The notes under the pieces were generated by a model that worked only from the letters and a program-made list of their open reading frames with translations, was not told the origin of the DNA and did no database searches. Source: Larix kaempferi (lineage: Eukaryota; Streptophyta; Pinopsida; Pinales; Pinaceae). Taken from it: DNA of 64,000 nt. Positions 1 through 12,360 of the stretch are shown piece after piece. Numbering within the stretch: position 1 is the stretch's first letter; each line of letters opens with the position of its first letter. The DNA is taken from positions 12,953,001 to 13,017,000 of the forward strand of contig BSBM01001138.1 in the NCBI GenBank assembly GCA_027924585.1, written 5' to 3'. The position numbers and the translations under genes are program-made.

Positions 1-9
1 GGGGGGGAA

Positions 10-3000
10 TGTAACGTACCCCTTTGCTGAAAACATTTTATGTTTGAAGAAAACATTATCTTAACTTTTATTGTAAAGTTTTGTATTTGGACAAGTGTCC
101 AAGGATGAATATAATTGCATAATATTATTATTTAAATAAATAAAATAGGAGACACTCACCCAAGGAGAACTGTTGAAAGAGTGTTTACTAACCCACTAGG
201 TGAAATGGAATCTAGGGTAGAAGGAAATGGACAAGTGGCAGCATCATGAATCAAGTAACTAGCTGTTGGTATGGGACAACTCCCTTAAATTATGGTCATA
301 GTGCCCTAAAATATGGGACTGGAGCTTGAGGCTCATTTATTTTGCAAACTGGACATTAAAGACCTAGGCATCTTTATAAGAGCCATCGAATTTGGACTGA
401 TCTTCAACACTTTTCCTGATGAGAAAACTTACCTCGTGGTTCTGCTGTATGCACACAAGAGATTCGATGAGGGGAAGACTAGGTTTTTGATCATGGTGTA
501 AGTCTGCCTTGTTTACTGCTAAGTGCAGAGTTTTACTGCTGAGTGCAGAGATTGAGGTGTATGGCAAGTCTCTATTGATTGTTGGTTATACAACCTGAGT
601 GCCTTGCTTCTACATAGAGTTCTTCTACCTAGTGGTTCAGTAAACAAGCTTGGGGGTCAAAAGGAGGCAAGTAGTTTGGTTGCTTCTTCTGGAGAAGGTT
701 GGGAGGAATAGGCCTCCTTGGGTGTTTTTCCATCCTATTCACTTACCATGTTCTACTTGTTATTTCAATTCCTAAGTAGTTATAATTTATTTATGTAGTT
801 GTTAAGCTAGTATTCATTAGTTAAATACTAATAATGCATAAGTAAATGTTTGATTTTTTGATTTGTTCATGACCCTGTAGACTGTTAAATGAAGTATATG
901 AATTGATAGAATTATTTCCTTCCCTGTATTTTTCCACGTACTGTTTTTGTACCGTACTCTAGTATAGAGAAGGGAGGTTAAATTAGATAGATGATATGTA
1001 GTGATTGATAGACTAATTCTGTTATGTTTTCTTTTTTGAAATTTTTTCCCTTATCTGTTATATTCTGCAATTTAAAATTTTCTTAAGTCTAGACTCAGAA
1101 AACATAGTAAATTCAGGAAGTTACAGTAACGTAATGAGGTTGAAACCCCAAACTGCATATCCTAAAAACATGTCAAAATCTTCAAATACTTAACAACCGA
1201 GTAATTTTTTTTATTTTTCCCAAGGGTTGAAACCCTCAATGTGTGTTACATTGTCAAACTATTATACAGTAAAAACCTTAAAGAAACCACCCAGAGGTAA
1301 GCCAAGGATCTCATCCTCAATTATTTCCTTAGGGATAAATTTACAACACCAGTATTGACCAATCTAAAAACCAAAGGAGGGACCAGCACTCTTTCCAGGA
1401 AACGCCATGGGTAATCACCGAGGATTACTAGGTGTAAGCTTCTCCAATATTTTCTTTATTACGTAGCACAGGAACAACTATCACTTCAAAGACATTCCTG
1501 CTAGAACATTACAGTCTGGTTAAATCGAGAAGGATGAATATTAAGACTCCAGAATCAACTACAGGAAACTTGAAGAGTTGAGATACAACACACTTGCCAA
1601 ACACACCGTAGAATTCAATCCAAACCCTCCAACATCGCCATTTTAAAACTTGCCACCAATGTCGAGTACGCTGAAGGCAAACCAAACTTCATTAAAACAC
1701 AGTGAACAAAGCTCAGGACTTATTCGACCTCCAAACCACCATCTATTTACAGTTGTTAGTCACAAGTCATGGCTTCAAACCCCGGGAAGGTGCGCCCAAG
1801 CACCGTTATGAAAACCCTAAGTTTGTGCAGGCCGGTCGGCCTCTCCTCACCCCACTCGCTGCAGAATGAAACCTAGAATTATGCCTTCGAACATTAAACC
1901 CTGAGCATTCGGCCTCTCCTCAACACTACAACCTGGAAAACCTTCACATGAATGCCATTGGGCATTCCACCAACCTCTTTTAATTGCACTTTAATAAACC
2001 CCAACTACCATAGTACACAGCACCCTTCCAGCACAACCATGCATCGGGTTATTGCTTGTTTTATCTATGGTTAAAACATTATTTTATGATTTAAGAGGTC
2101 ATCCCAACATACTTATGCTTGCATTACTCATTCTATTAAGTTTTAGCATAACAAATGTTTAGAATATGGTTTTTCAATCTATACATTATCTTACACCTTC
2201 TAGTCCATACTCTAAAGTTGCTTTCATAGATCAAAGTCTAGACTAGTATTATATTAACATTAGCACTTATACCTAGGTTATAGTTATACTTAAATTAAGG
2301 AATAGTATAATAAAATCATTTATTATTCCTTCATGTTGTTTTCAAAACTTGTAACTATCACTCAACATTTGGAACATCATTTGGAGTGCTTTCATAGTTC
2401 CAAGAACTTCATACGTAGTATAAGAAGGACAATTACACTATTGTCATCATATAGTATGGTTAAGACAAACCCAACATGACCATACACACTTAAGATTAGC
2501 ATTTTAGCTAAACCAATACCTTCCATTAAGCAAATAAACACATAGAATTAATATAAGTATTTCTCTTAGCTAGAAGTTAGAACCAAGAACTGTATTACAA
2601 TGGTAACATCTAAGTTGGGTTGTTACCAATTGTGTTAGGTAATTTAATACCTAGTATGTTATATAGATGCAAGATTGAAGATCCTAAGCTTAGAAAGAAA
2701 ACGATGTCTTTATACTTTCCATGGTACAGATAACAAGTGATTGATCGGAAAACAATTGCAATTCTGAATATAAGAAATAGCGAACAAGAACATACCTTAC
2801 CCGATAATACTTCAAATTACTCTATGTTTACATTGAAGATTAACAGAAGAACTTTAAAGTAGGACCTCTTTCTTTAGAAGCATTACTATTTACTTGCAAT
2901 ATGCAGTAGAGGTTCAAATGCTTTAGCTACAAAGCTAAGTAAGTCTCTAGGTGCCCCATAGTACCCCTTTGTAATCAACAAAGAAAATAACCAATTAGCA

Positions 3001-3189
3001 CTTTTAAAGTCAACAGTATCATAAATAATCATAAATAGAGTATCAACGTAACATGTTTTAAATTCATGAACGATATTATCTCCATTTTGAAGCAGAGTGT
3101 TATATATATTTTCCTTCCACATATTAATTATAGCATTTAATGTCACCGCAGAAAAATTTTAAATTTTTATGAAATTTTGGGATGTTACA
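10..3189 (+). repeat. 5' LTR of element B (3.18 kb)
   Basis: Matches, in order, the three 3' LTR blocks at 7827-7977, 32155-32705 and 36628-38770. It starts TGTAACGTACCC and ends GGGATGTTACA, directly before the primer site. Relative to the 3' LTR it lacks about 1 kb (see 32706-36627) and keeps about 390 bp (roughly 158-546) that the 3' copy has lost. No sense-strand ORF looks real. The only protein-like stretch is antisense near the end (2886-3146). Confidence 0.88.
2886..3146 (-). other. Antisense exon-like ORF inside LTR B (5' copy)
   Basis: The minus strand just inside the LTR end carries an 86-codon open stretch with protein-like composition (three Trp, segments such as NIVHEFKTCYVDTLFMIIYD). 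The matching place in the 3' LTR (38469-38705) is also open. At its end the 3' copy reads CAG then GTAAATAG, a good plant 5' splice donor; here the same site reads CAA GTAAATAG. One reading is a captured fragment of a host gene, antisense to the element. I do not recognise the family, so host origin is inference. Confidence 0.35.
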
Positions 3190-3191
3190 TG

Positions 3192-3203
3192 TGGTATCAG
3201 AGC
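3192..3203 (+). other. Primer-binding site of element B (initiator Met tRNA)
   Basis: TGGTATCAGAGC two bases after the 5' LTR is the complement of the 3' end of plant initiator methionine tRNA, the usual minus-strand primer for many plant LTR elements. Confidence 0.9.
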
Positions 3204-3332
3204 GCGAGTTCAAACTTTAGGCCAGAAATAGGATCACGTGCGCAAAATAGAAAATGAAAAAAGAAAACTTAGTTACTGACTTTTATTTAAATTTGTTTCT
3301 GTACAAAACAGTTTGACATTTAATTTGTAGGT

Positions 3333-4958
3333 ATGGATATACCAGAGGAATCAGCAGAGGACAGATCTCCTCATAATGGATGCAATAATAATGACCAGGA
3401 AAATATTAATGAAGAAATCTATGTAGAACTTAATGATCAATCATCTGAATTGTTGCGTGCTGTTAAGGATTTAAAAAATGAAATAAGAAGTGTTAAGGAA
3501 GAAAATGAAAGAATCTTAAGAGCACAAGAGGAATTAAATCAGATTTTGCTGGAAAAGTACCATCAAGATGAAAAAGATAAGAGAACAAAAGTAAAAATTG
3601 AATCTAGAACAATGTCCTACAAACACAGAGATAATAAAGCTAAATATTATAAAACTGAAAGTAACTCTTCTTCTTCTGAATCTGATGATGAAATTTATCA
3701 CATAAAATATAATTCTGATCAAGACAGCAGTGACAGTGATTGTGGTCCTAAGAAAAGACGTAAAAATTATGAACAAATTTTAGGAGATTTTAACAAGATA
3801 AAACCTCCAACTTTTAATGGTGAAAATGAAAAGGGAGAGGCAGTTGAAGCATGGTTGTCCGGAATGAAGAAGTACTTTCAGATTTATAACTATTCTTCTC
3901 AATTAAAAGCTAAGATGGCCATATACAATCTGACCGAAAGGGCAGATATTTGGTGGCAAGATGTCAAAAGAGTTAAAAATCTCAAGGACAAAGACATAAA
4001 ATGGAGTACATTTAAGAGCATGTTTAAGAAAAAGTTTTTATCCGAACAGTACTACGAAGATAAGTCAAAATAATTTTATGATTTAAAGATGGGTGCAATG
4101 ACCATGAAGGAGTTATGCAGCAAATTTCTCAGCTTGTTAAGGTATGTACCTTACTTAGCTAAAGAAAATCCTAAGATACAAAGGTTTCTAAGTTGTTTAC
4201 CCTTGCACATAAAGGACAGAATTGAGTACGATAACCCTTCAACTCTTGAAGAAGCCATGAGGAAGGCTAATTTCAATTTTGAACAGAACAAGAGGAGAGA
4301 AGGTGTATCAAGTTGGAGAAGTAATAAGTCTAATAATTTTGAGCATAAAAGGAAAAGTTTTAATCAGAATTATGGAATTTTTAAGAAAAATTTTAATAAC
4401 AAAAATTTTCCAAGTAATAATAATTACAGGGGTAATGCACCACGGAATTTTACTGCTGCAAGGAATGTGCCTAATAATAATAACAACACCAGAAATGTTG
4501 AACAGAGGGTACCTTTGAAATGTTATGACTGCGGTGGACCCCATACTAGAGCTCAATGCCCACTCAACAGAAATACAGTCAACAACATTCACACCATAAA
4601 AGCAGAGCCGATAGTTGGTGATGTAGCAAGAGAAATGACCAGGATAAATGCAGCGCCGAAAAATCGTCAAGCAGACCATCAAACTTCTATGGTCGAAATC
4701 GAAGGTATGATACAAAAAAAATCTATTTCCATTCTAATAGATCCAAGTGCAAGTTTGAGTTACATTTCACCTGATCTAGTGAAAAGTTGCAAGTTAAAAG
4801 TAGAAAAATTTGATAATTCATGGTTAGTTCAGCTAGAAACAGGCACTAAAAGAAAGGTTACAAAATTCGTCAAAGGTCGTGATGTACTTATGAGTCAGCT
4901 AAAAACACAAGTTAATTTGAATGTTTTTCCATTACGGTCATATGATTTGTTAATTTGA
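3333..4958 (+). pseudogene. gag: Element B gag and protease start
   Basis: One frame from ATG 3333 to the stop at 4956, interrupted by TAA at 4071. The N-terminal part is charged and helical. A retrotransposon Gag core follows (region of EAWLSGMKKYF, then WWQDVKR). An Asn/Lys-rich stretch precedes one CCHC zinc knuckle, CYDCGGPHTRAQC, near 4520-4560. The start of an aspartic protease follows at about 4735, but the catalytic DSGAS is degraded to DPSAS. The frame ends at YDLLI, where the linker to RT seems to be deleted. Non-functional. Confidence 0.85.
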
Positions 4959-7786
4959 ATACCCATCCCTAGGGACTTTTCTGATGTATTCCCGGAAGAA
5001 ATTCCAGGACTACCTCCGAAAAGGGAACTTGATTTCACCATTGAGTTAGTACCGAGTGTGGTACCAAACTCAAAGGCTCCCTACAGAATGAATATTTTGG
5101 AATTAAATGAACTAAAATCTCAGCTGAAAGAATTAATAGATAAAAACTACATAAGGCCTAGTGTGTCTAATTGGGGAGAACCAGTTATCTTTGTTAAAAA
5201 GAAGGACAGTACTTTGTGACTGTGCATAGATTACCGCCAACTTAATAAAATGACAATTAAAAATCGATATCCCTTGCCCTGCATTGACGATTTATTCGAT
5301 TAGGTACACGGAGCATAGATATTCACTAAAATTGATTTAAGGTTTGGATATCATCAAGTTAGGATAAAGGATGAAGACATTTTCAAAACTGCTTTCAGAA
5401 CTCGTTATGGGCACTATGAGTTCGTAGTTATGCCTTTTGGGCTAACTAACGCACCGGTAGTGTTCATGTGCTTAATGAATAATGTTCTGCATAAGTACTT
5501 AGATAAGTTTGTAATCGTGTTCATTGATGATATTCTAATCTATTCAAAAACTAAAGAAGAGCACGATGAACATTTAAGAATAATTCTGCAAGTGTTAAGA
5601 GAACATCAACTTTATGCTAAGTTCAGTAAATGTGACTTTTATAAAGATAAAATATAGTACTTAGGTCACATAATCTCTAAAGATGGAATTTCTGTTGACC
5701 CGGATAAAATAAGAGCAATTAACGAGTGGCCTGTCCCTAAAAACGTAACTGACGTACGGTCATTTATGGGAATAACAGGGTACTACATAAAGTTCATTGA
5801 AGGATTCTCTAGAATTGCAAATCCCATAACTTCTTTGTAGAAGCAGGGAAAGAAATTTGTCTGGGATAAAAAAATGCGAAGAAAGTTTTAAGAAGTTAAA
5901 AGAGTTATTAACAACAGCACCTTTATTAAAAATTGTTGATCCTAATAAGGACTTCATTTTATGCACCGATGCATGTAACGATGGACTTGGATGGGTCTTA
6001 ACTCAAAAACTCATGTTATTGCTTTTGAGTCTAGAAAGTTAAAAATCCATGAAAAGAACTACACAACTTATGATCTAGAGTTGGCAGTCATGATGCATGC
6101 ACTGAAAATGTGGCACCATCACTTGATTGGAAGAAAGTTCACATTAATGACAGATAATAAAGGCTTAAAATACTTGTTGGATCAAACAAATTTTAACAAA
6201 AGGAAAGCTAGATGGCTAGCTTTCCTTAGCGAGTACGATTTCGAGATCTAACACATTAAGGGTAAATAAAATAAAGTTGTTGATGCCTTGAGAAGAAATG
6301 CCAAATTAAGTTTTGTGGCAGCAATCAGTACGTTTAAGACAGATCTGGAAAATCAGATTGAAGAAGGAATTAAGCAAGATGAAAATTATCAAAAATTGCA
6401 CGATAAAGTTGTTGAAAATTTAATAACATATTATAGCATTAATGAAAAGGGCTTAATGACTTATAAAAACAGAATTTATGTGCCTAATGTGTCAAAGGTT
6501 AAACTGTTGATTTTGTATGAAGTTCATAAAAGTCCTTATTCAGGACACCCTGGTTATTAGAAAATGATAACTATGTTGAGAAAGGATTATTTTTTGGCCC
6601 AACATGAAAAATGAAGTGGCTGATTACATAGCTAGGTGTTTTGAATGCCAGACCATTAAGGCTGAACATCAACACCTAGCTGGCCTATTGAAGCCATTTC
6701 CAATTCCGGAATGGAAATGGGAAATTATAAGTATTGATTTTATTAAAGGTTCACCTAAGAATCAGAAACAGAATGACTTCATAATGGTGGTTGTGGATAA
6801 ACTTAGTAAATATGCTCATTTTATTCCTGTTAAGACTACTTTCAAAGCTACTAACATTGCAGATGTGTTTATGAAGCAAATCTTTCGCTTACATGGGATT
6901 CCAAAGGTAATTATTTCTGATTGAGACTCCAAGTTTACTGGAAATTTCTGGACAACATTGTTTAAGGGTTTAAATACTAAATTAAATTTCAGTACTTCTT
7001 TCCATCCACAAACTGACGGACAGACTGAAAGCGTTAATTAGATTTTAGAAGACATGTTAAGAATGTATGTTAAAGATCAGCCAACTAAGTGGGAAGACTA
7101 TTTACATTTCGCTGAATTTGCATACAATAATCATTATCAAGCATCTGCTAGACTTAGTCCATTTGAGATTTTATATGGAAGAAAATGTTGTACTCCTATT
7201 TCTTGGGATAACCCTGTTGACAAATTAATGTTAGGACCAGATTTGTTAAAAGAGATGGAGCTAACCATGAAACAGGTACAAGGCAACTTAAAAGTTGCAC
7301 AAGAGAGACAAAAAAGTTATGCAGATTTGAAACACAATAAAAGAGAATTTCAGGTCGGAGATCATGTCTTTGTAAAGGTAAAACCAAAGAAAAGTTCTTT
7401 TAAGCTTGGGAGTTGTGCTAAACTTGCACCAAGGTACTGTGGATCATTTAAGTCCTATTAAGGATTGGACCTGTTGCATATCAATTGGATCTGCCATTTA
7501 ATTTAAGAATCCATAATGTTTTTCACATTTCTGTTTTAAAGAAGTATGTGCACGATGCTACTCATGTGTTGAATTCGAATGACATACAGGTGGAACCCTA
7601 AGGAGATTTTAAGGTGGAACTGGACTGTATTCTCGACAGGAGGGAAATTATACTCCAGAATCATACCATAGGGTAGGTAAAGGTGCAATGGAAGCACCTT
7701 AGTCTTGATGAATCTACCTGGGAACTGGAAAGTAACATGCGGATAGCATATCCAGTTCTATTCCAGGGAGGCTCTGAGGAAGAATA
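4959..7786 (+). pseudogene. pol: Element B pol: RT, RNase H, integrase, chromodomain-like tail
   Basis: Domains can be followed across at least three frame changes and over ten stops. RT: LCIDYRQLNK near 5220, MPFGLTNAP at 5430, and the catalytic FIDDILIYS at about 5520. The RNase H region runs about 5940-6290, with TDACNDGLG and MTDNKGLKYL. Integrase: zinc-binding HKSPYSGHPGY then CFECQ near 6530-6650; core D in ISIDFIKG, the second D lost near a TGA at 6922, and [12 protein letters not shown] near 7000. The end (about 7620-7786) reads like a chromodomain (VQWKHLSLDESTWELE). Several stops sit at expected CAG or CGA codons. Confidence 0.85.
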
Positions 7787-7813
7787 AGCAACATCAAGGT
7801 CGATGTTGAGCTT

Positions 7814-7826
7814 AAGTGGGGGTGTT
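7814..7826 (+). other. Polypurine tract of element B
   Basis: AAGTGGGGGTGTT lies immediately before the 3' LTR start TGTAACATACCC. This is the expected plus-strand primer position. Confidence 0.75.
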
Positions 7827-7977
7827 TGTAACATACCCCTTTGCTGAAAACATTTTATGTTTGAAGAAAATAGTATCTTAACTTTTAGTGTAAAGTTTTG
7901 TATTTGGAAAAGTGTCCAAGGATGACTGTAATTGCACAATATTATTATTTAAATAAATAAAATAGCATACACTCACT
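7827..7977 (+). repeat. 3' LTR of element B, first block
   Basis: Matches the first about 150 bases of the 5' LTR and stops where element C begins. The next LTR base kept on the far side of C corresponds to about position 547, so about 390 bp are missing. Confidence 0.88.
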
Positions 7978-10900
7978 TGTTGGCAAGCAACACCCTCCGG
8001 AGCAATTGAGCACTAAAATCCAATTGGCCATTATATAAGTTTCGATGACAAGGAACCATATTGCATGTCACAACCTTGATCGACACTCATCCATTTATAT
8101 TTTAGGAGTGCCTTGAGAATCTTTGATTCTGAGGGTACTCCCAATAAAGTTGATTAGTTGATTGGTATAAGGTAATTAACATCAACCTTCACTTGAATTA
8201 AATTGCTTGACTTAACTTTGTCTTTCTGGTTGATCATTTGTGAATTTCACAATCCTGAAATTAGCAGCTCCTAATCTTTTATTACCATATTGGTCATCTT
8301 TACAAATCCAAAGTTAAGCAAATCCATCACATTGATTATCTCAAACTGTTGACTTAATAGACCAATGCATCATATATCAAGTTGTCTCTCTAATCTCTAT
8401 GATTGGTCTAATGAGTTTCCTATCTTCAAATTGATCTTCTTATGAAAATCATGGATATCAAAGCTGGTCTCATATCAATATCACAAGCTCATTTTATTTA
8501 TATACTTATCCTTATTTGTAGACTTTTGTATTTATAACGGGATAAGATCTATGGGGTAATAAAAAAAAAATTATGATGCCTAAAGGTAAGTGATTCGATC
8601 ATAAGTGATTAGCATGATCCCCAAAAGATAGTTTTGGTTTTTGCCACATTCATAAATTATTTTTGAATTCATCACAATAATTTCCTTGATTTTGATTTAA
8701 TTGATATTATCATGCATTATAAAATCATGGTGTTCATGTTATGAACTGGTGAAGGATTATGTGGTGGTAACCACTAACTTATATCTTAAGGGTTTGAAAC
8801 TTTGGCTATATCTAATGCATCAGGTTGATATGAGAACATGTTGGCTAATATTAAAAATATCATACAATCAAAGGTTTGTTTTCTGCATAATCATATCGTT
8901 TTGCCATCTGTTGCTTTGCATGGGGCAAATGTCTTGTCCAAATATCATACTTTTGTCATTCCTTTGAGCGCAATTATTGCACCTTGAGCCTTCTATGAAT
9001 TTCGATAACCCTTACCAATTTGAAGGGCATCATAACCCTGCCTTCCATGAATGTGTATGAGGGTTTACAGTACCAGGGTGAAATGAAGTTGGTTGAGATT
9101 TTGATTAACCTGCCTGGGCTGAGGATGGACTTATTTCGTTTTTCAGTTAAGGTTCTGAAGATCTTTGAGGTTTGTGTGATAGTTATCATGGCCCGTGTAT
9201 CTAGATATGAGCTCATGGGTGATGAGTACTTTGACGCTGCTCCCAAATGCCGTGAAATGGTGGTAAGGGCAGGATGGCTAGGGTTACTGCAGAATTTCTC
9301 TAGTTTTAATGAAATGGTCTCCAGGGCATTCGTGACTTCTTTTGACAGTGTGAAAGCATAGATAGGGGATATTGTGTTGGAATTATCAGAGGAATTTGTT
9401 TCTCAAGCTATAGGTTTTCCCATGGAGGGAGAATGTTGGTATAAGGGTAAACATTTGAGGAGTGACGACTGGAAGGATTTTCTGACTCCAGCTAACCGAC
9501 AAGTTGAATATAAGTTCGGTTTCCCGTCTCGGCTACTGAAGAAGAAGTGGCATGCTATACTGGGGCTTATTATCAGGTATGTCACCTGTGAGGGATGATT
9601 GTCTCAAACCCAGTTTTATCATGTTCGCCTCTTCATGATTTTTAAAGGGTATCCTGTAAATATGCCATATTATTTCCTCAATAGCTTGCACAAGATGGCC
9701 TGCACTTATCAAGGAAATGTGGGGGATAAAGAACGCAGTTTGTTTCATCACAGGCTCATCAAAATACTCGTCTCTTACCGATTGGAAGAGTTGGGAGATT
9801 CATGGGAGTCATTTCTTACCCATAACAATTTTGGGGAAAACGACGACTGGCCTCGACGGAGGTCTAGAACTAGGCGTAAACGGGTTGGGATGGTGCTAGA
9901 AGAGTCAGAGTTAGAAGAGCTGGGCTCTCAAATTAATCCAGAAAATGAAACACCTGAACCGGGAAAAATCCCAAGTGACAGTCACCCTAAAGCAGAAGCT
10001 GAGATAAACCCTGAGGTGCCTTCTGATAGCCCTCGGCCCCAAACGAGTCAACCTGTGACCCTTCCACCTTCGCCAAGTCACGCCCAGCTGCACCCACAAA
10101 CCAATCTCTATCATGAACCGGCAGATCAAGAAGTAAGAAAAGTTCTGAGTGATCAGGAAATTCACTGAACCACTCGTAGTATGGCTACCGCACTATTTGC
10201 GAAAAGGGATTTGGTTGCAAAAGATACCCCAGTGGTTGAACTGAGCGATTCCTCCGAGTCACGGCCACATAGATTTCCCATTGGACCCACAATCCTTAAC
10301 CTCAAGTATGTCTTGGCCTCTGAGCATGAAGGTATAAGTGTTCAACGATCTAATCCAATGCCCAACATAGAACAAGAAGTTAACCAGGAGCTGCATACAG
10401 GACCGAACATGGAACATGTGCATCAACCTGTTGAAATAGCCTTGGCTCAGGTTATTTCATCTTTAGAAACAGAGATGAAAGAGGCTCAAGTTGTTAATAC
10501 ATTTTCCATGGAAGAGATCATGAGCTTAAAGGCTGATTTGTCATCCTGGGTGAATAAATGGAATTCCCTGAAGGAAAAGAAAACCAGGTACAAGGCTTAT
10601 GGTAAGAGCCTTCTGAAAAAAAATAAACAGTTAGTCAAACAAAACAAAATTGCAAAGACAAGGGTTGTGAGGTTTGAATCCAAATTGAAAGATGCCAGGC
10701 GAGTGGTGCTGGTTCGAGTCTCTGTTGAGTCATCCCCAAAATCATGATGCTCTTACAATTAAGATTCATTTTTGGCTTTATGGTTTTGTTTGAATGAACA
10801 AGTGATATAAAATCAGTTAATACAGGTAACAGATACCTTCATTTTGTTATTTTAATACAGAGTTATTTTATGAGGATGCCTGCAGAATTAAAATTCTGCA

Positions 10901-12324
10901 AACATCCTAATCATTATATATTTGTATTAATCGTTGGTTTTTATTTGTTTACAATTTGTTGATCGATTTGTTTGACGAAATCTACATGTCACGCAATTTT
11001 GGAATTGGAGGTCGATCCCGTTGCTTCATTTTTGGAGTCTGTTTCATTAAGACTTACCTGTCGAAGATGCTATACACACGCAGCTGATTTCTGTTATCAT
11101 TGTTGGAATCATATCCCATTTTTGTGCAGACAGTTGATGCTGATTAATGCCAGAAATATATCATGTCCAGGAGTAACGATACTGGAGTTTATCCAGTAAG
11201 TTATGAGTTTCTCTTTGCGTTATTCCAATCTAGGTGTCACCAGGTGGCATACATTAGAGTTACATCTGAAGCAGCATCAAGTGATATGTTATTATTGTAT
11301 ATTTGGATAGGGATCTGTGTGGTTCCTGTAAAATAGAACTATTAGGAAGTTAGAAGTTCGTTTCTTTTTCTATATAAACAATCCCAAAACTTTGTACAAG
11401 GGTTCGATTTCTAAGACCTTGGGGAGCTTTTATTATACAACAGTACTTTTTATTCTATTCACGCAGACTGTCTCATGAACTTCTTCTGATGATTGTCAAA
11501 TGTGCCAGGATACTGAAACCTTAGCTAAGTTTTGGATATCAATATTGTGTGATTTATCTCTCCCTTGTTATCTTGTTTTTCATATATAACTATCTTCATA
11601 TTATATGTGGCATGCATAATGAGAAATTCGAATGTTTATGTTCACCTCAATCATAAATTGATTTGCTTCCTTATTGATGTTGAAGAACTTTTTCATGATG
11701 TCAATAGTTGTTAATCAAATTTTGTAATTATCTAATTTGCAGGTCGGTCTTGTTCCAATTGCAAGTTAGTTTTAATTATATTTTTCATGTTTCAGAATGA
11801 CATATCCTGTTACTAAATTTTGGCTTTAGTTTGAAATTCTTATATAAATTATTATAGAATAGTTTTGTTTTATCTGTTGTGAAGTAATTTAAATTCATTT
11901 TTTATAGTTTGGTATGTTTCTTACTAAGCTTTAATTAGTGAATATTTTCCTTGTTTCAGACTTTTAGTCAAATAAGTTAATCTTTTCTCTTGGCCGAGAT
12001 AGGAAGCTGACTTTAGATAGATTAGTATCATTCGGCTTATCATAGAGTAATATTAGGAATTGCTAACTTTGTTATTTAGTTTCTACATAGTCTTTAGGAT
12101 TAGATCATAAGTAGTTTAAGTTCTTTTGATAGTTGTTAACAAGTAGTTTTTATTTTGAGATTTATTCACCTTGGGAGACTCTCTATCTTTGAGAGAACAA
12201 AACACAGGCAACAGGGCCTTAAATCCTGTGAGAAACAGTTATCCCAAACGCATACAAAACTGTCTAAGTTGAGTGTGTGGACTGTTTTTCTCTAGTTGGC
12301 CTAAGACAGTTCTTCTAGCCAACA
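7978..12324 (+). repeat. 5' LTR of element C (4.35 kb)
   Basis: Starts TGTTGGCAAGC and ends TAGCCAACA, so the ends are inverted copies (TGTTGGC/GCCAACA). The 3' LTR matches from its first base up to the equivalent of 11598 and is then truncated, so the 5' LTR end is set by the terminal inverted repeat and the motif that follows it, which element G shares. Bases 10750-12320, after the embedded ORF, are AT-rich; I see no further gene there. Confidence 0.8.
9020..10747 (+). pseudogene. LTR-embedded ORF of element C, 5' copy
   Basis: About 575 codons in one frame with three stops (TAG 9359, TGA 9596, TGA 10166). The N-terminal two thirds resembles the plant-transposon-type domain seen in the extra ORF of Tat/Ogre-like elements (segments around EEFVSQAIGFPMEGECWYKG and FPSRLLKKKWHAILG). 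A Pro/Ser/Glu-rich linker follows, and the C-terminus is a Lys-rich coiled coil (region of SLKADLSSW to KLKDARRVV). The TAG at 9359 is shared with the 3' copy. The other two are CGA in the 3' copy (29200, 29770), so they arose after insertion. Function unknown. Confidence 0.65.
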
Positions 12325-12345
12325 AATGATGCTAGAAGGAGGGCC
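12325..12345 (+). other. Candidate primer-binding site of element C
   Basis: AATGATGCTAGAAGGAGGGC directly follows the LTR end. Element G has AATGGTGCTAGAATGAGGG at the same place, so the position and core TGRTGCTAGAA are conserved between the two families. I cannot match it to a specific tRNA. Confidence 0.45.
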
Positions 12346-12360
12346 TGAACTAAAATATTA

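Noticed and set aside
313-567. Overlapping sense and antisense ORFs of about 65 codons in LTR B
   Set aside because: Short, contradictory strands, and the segment is deleted in the 3' LTR; no conservation can be shown.
10972-11199. 75-codon ORF with several Cys and His in LTR C, zinc-finger-like
   Set aside because: Open in both LTR copies, but short, with no fixed finger spacing and no link to the upstream ORF; not supported.
7978-11598. LTR of element C ending at ATCTTCA (11598), where the two copies stop matching
   Set aside because: The true end is set at 12324 by the inverted terminus GCCAACA and by the motif after it that element G shares; the 3' copy is truncated by deletion.
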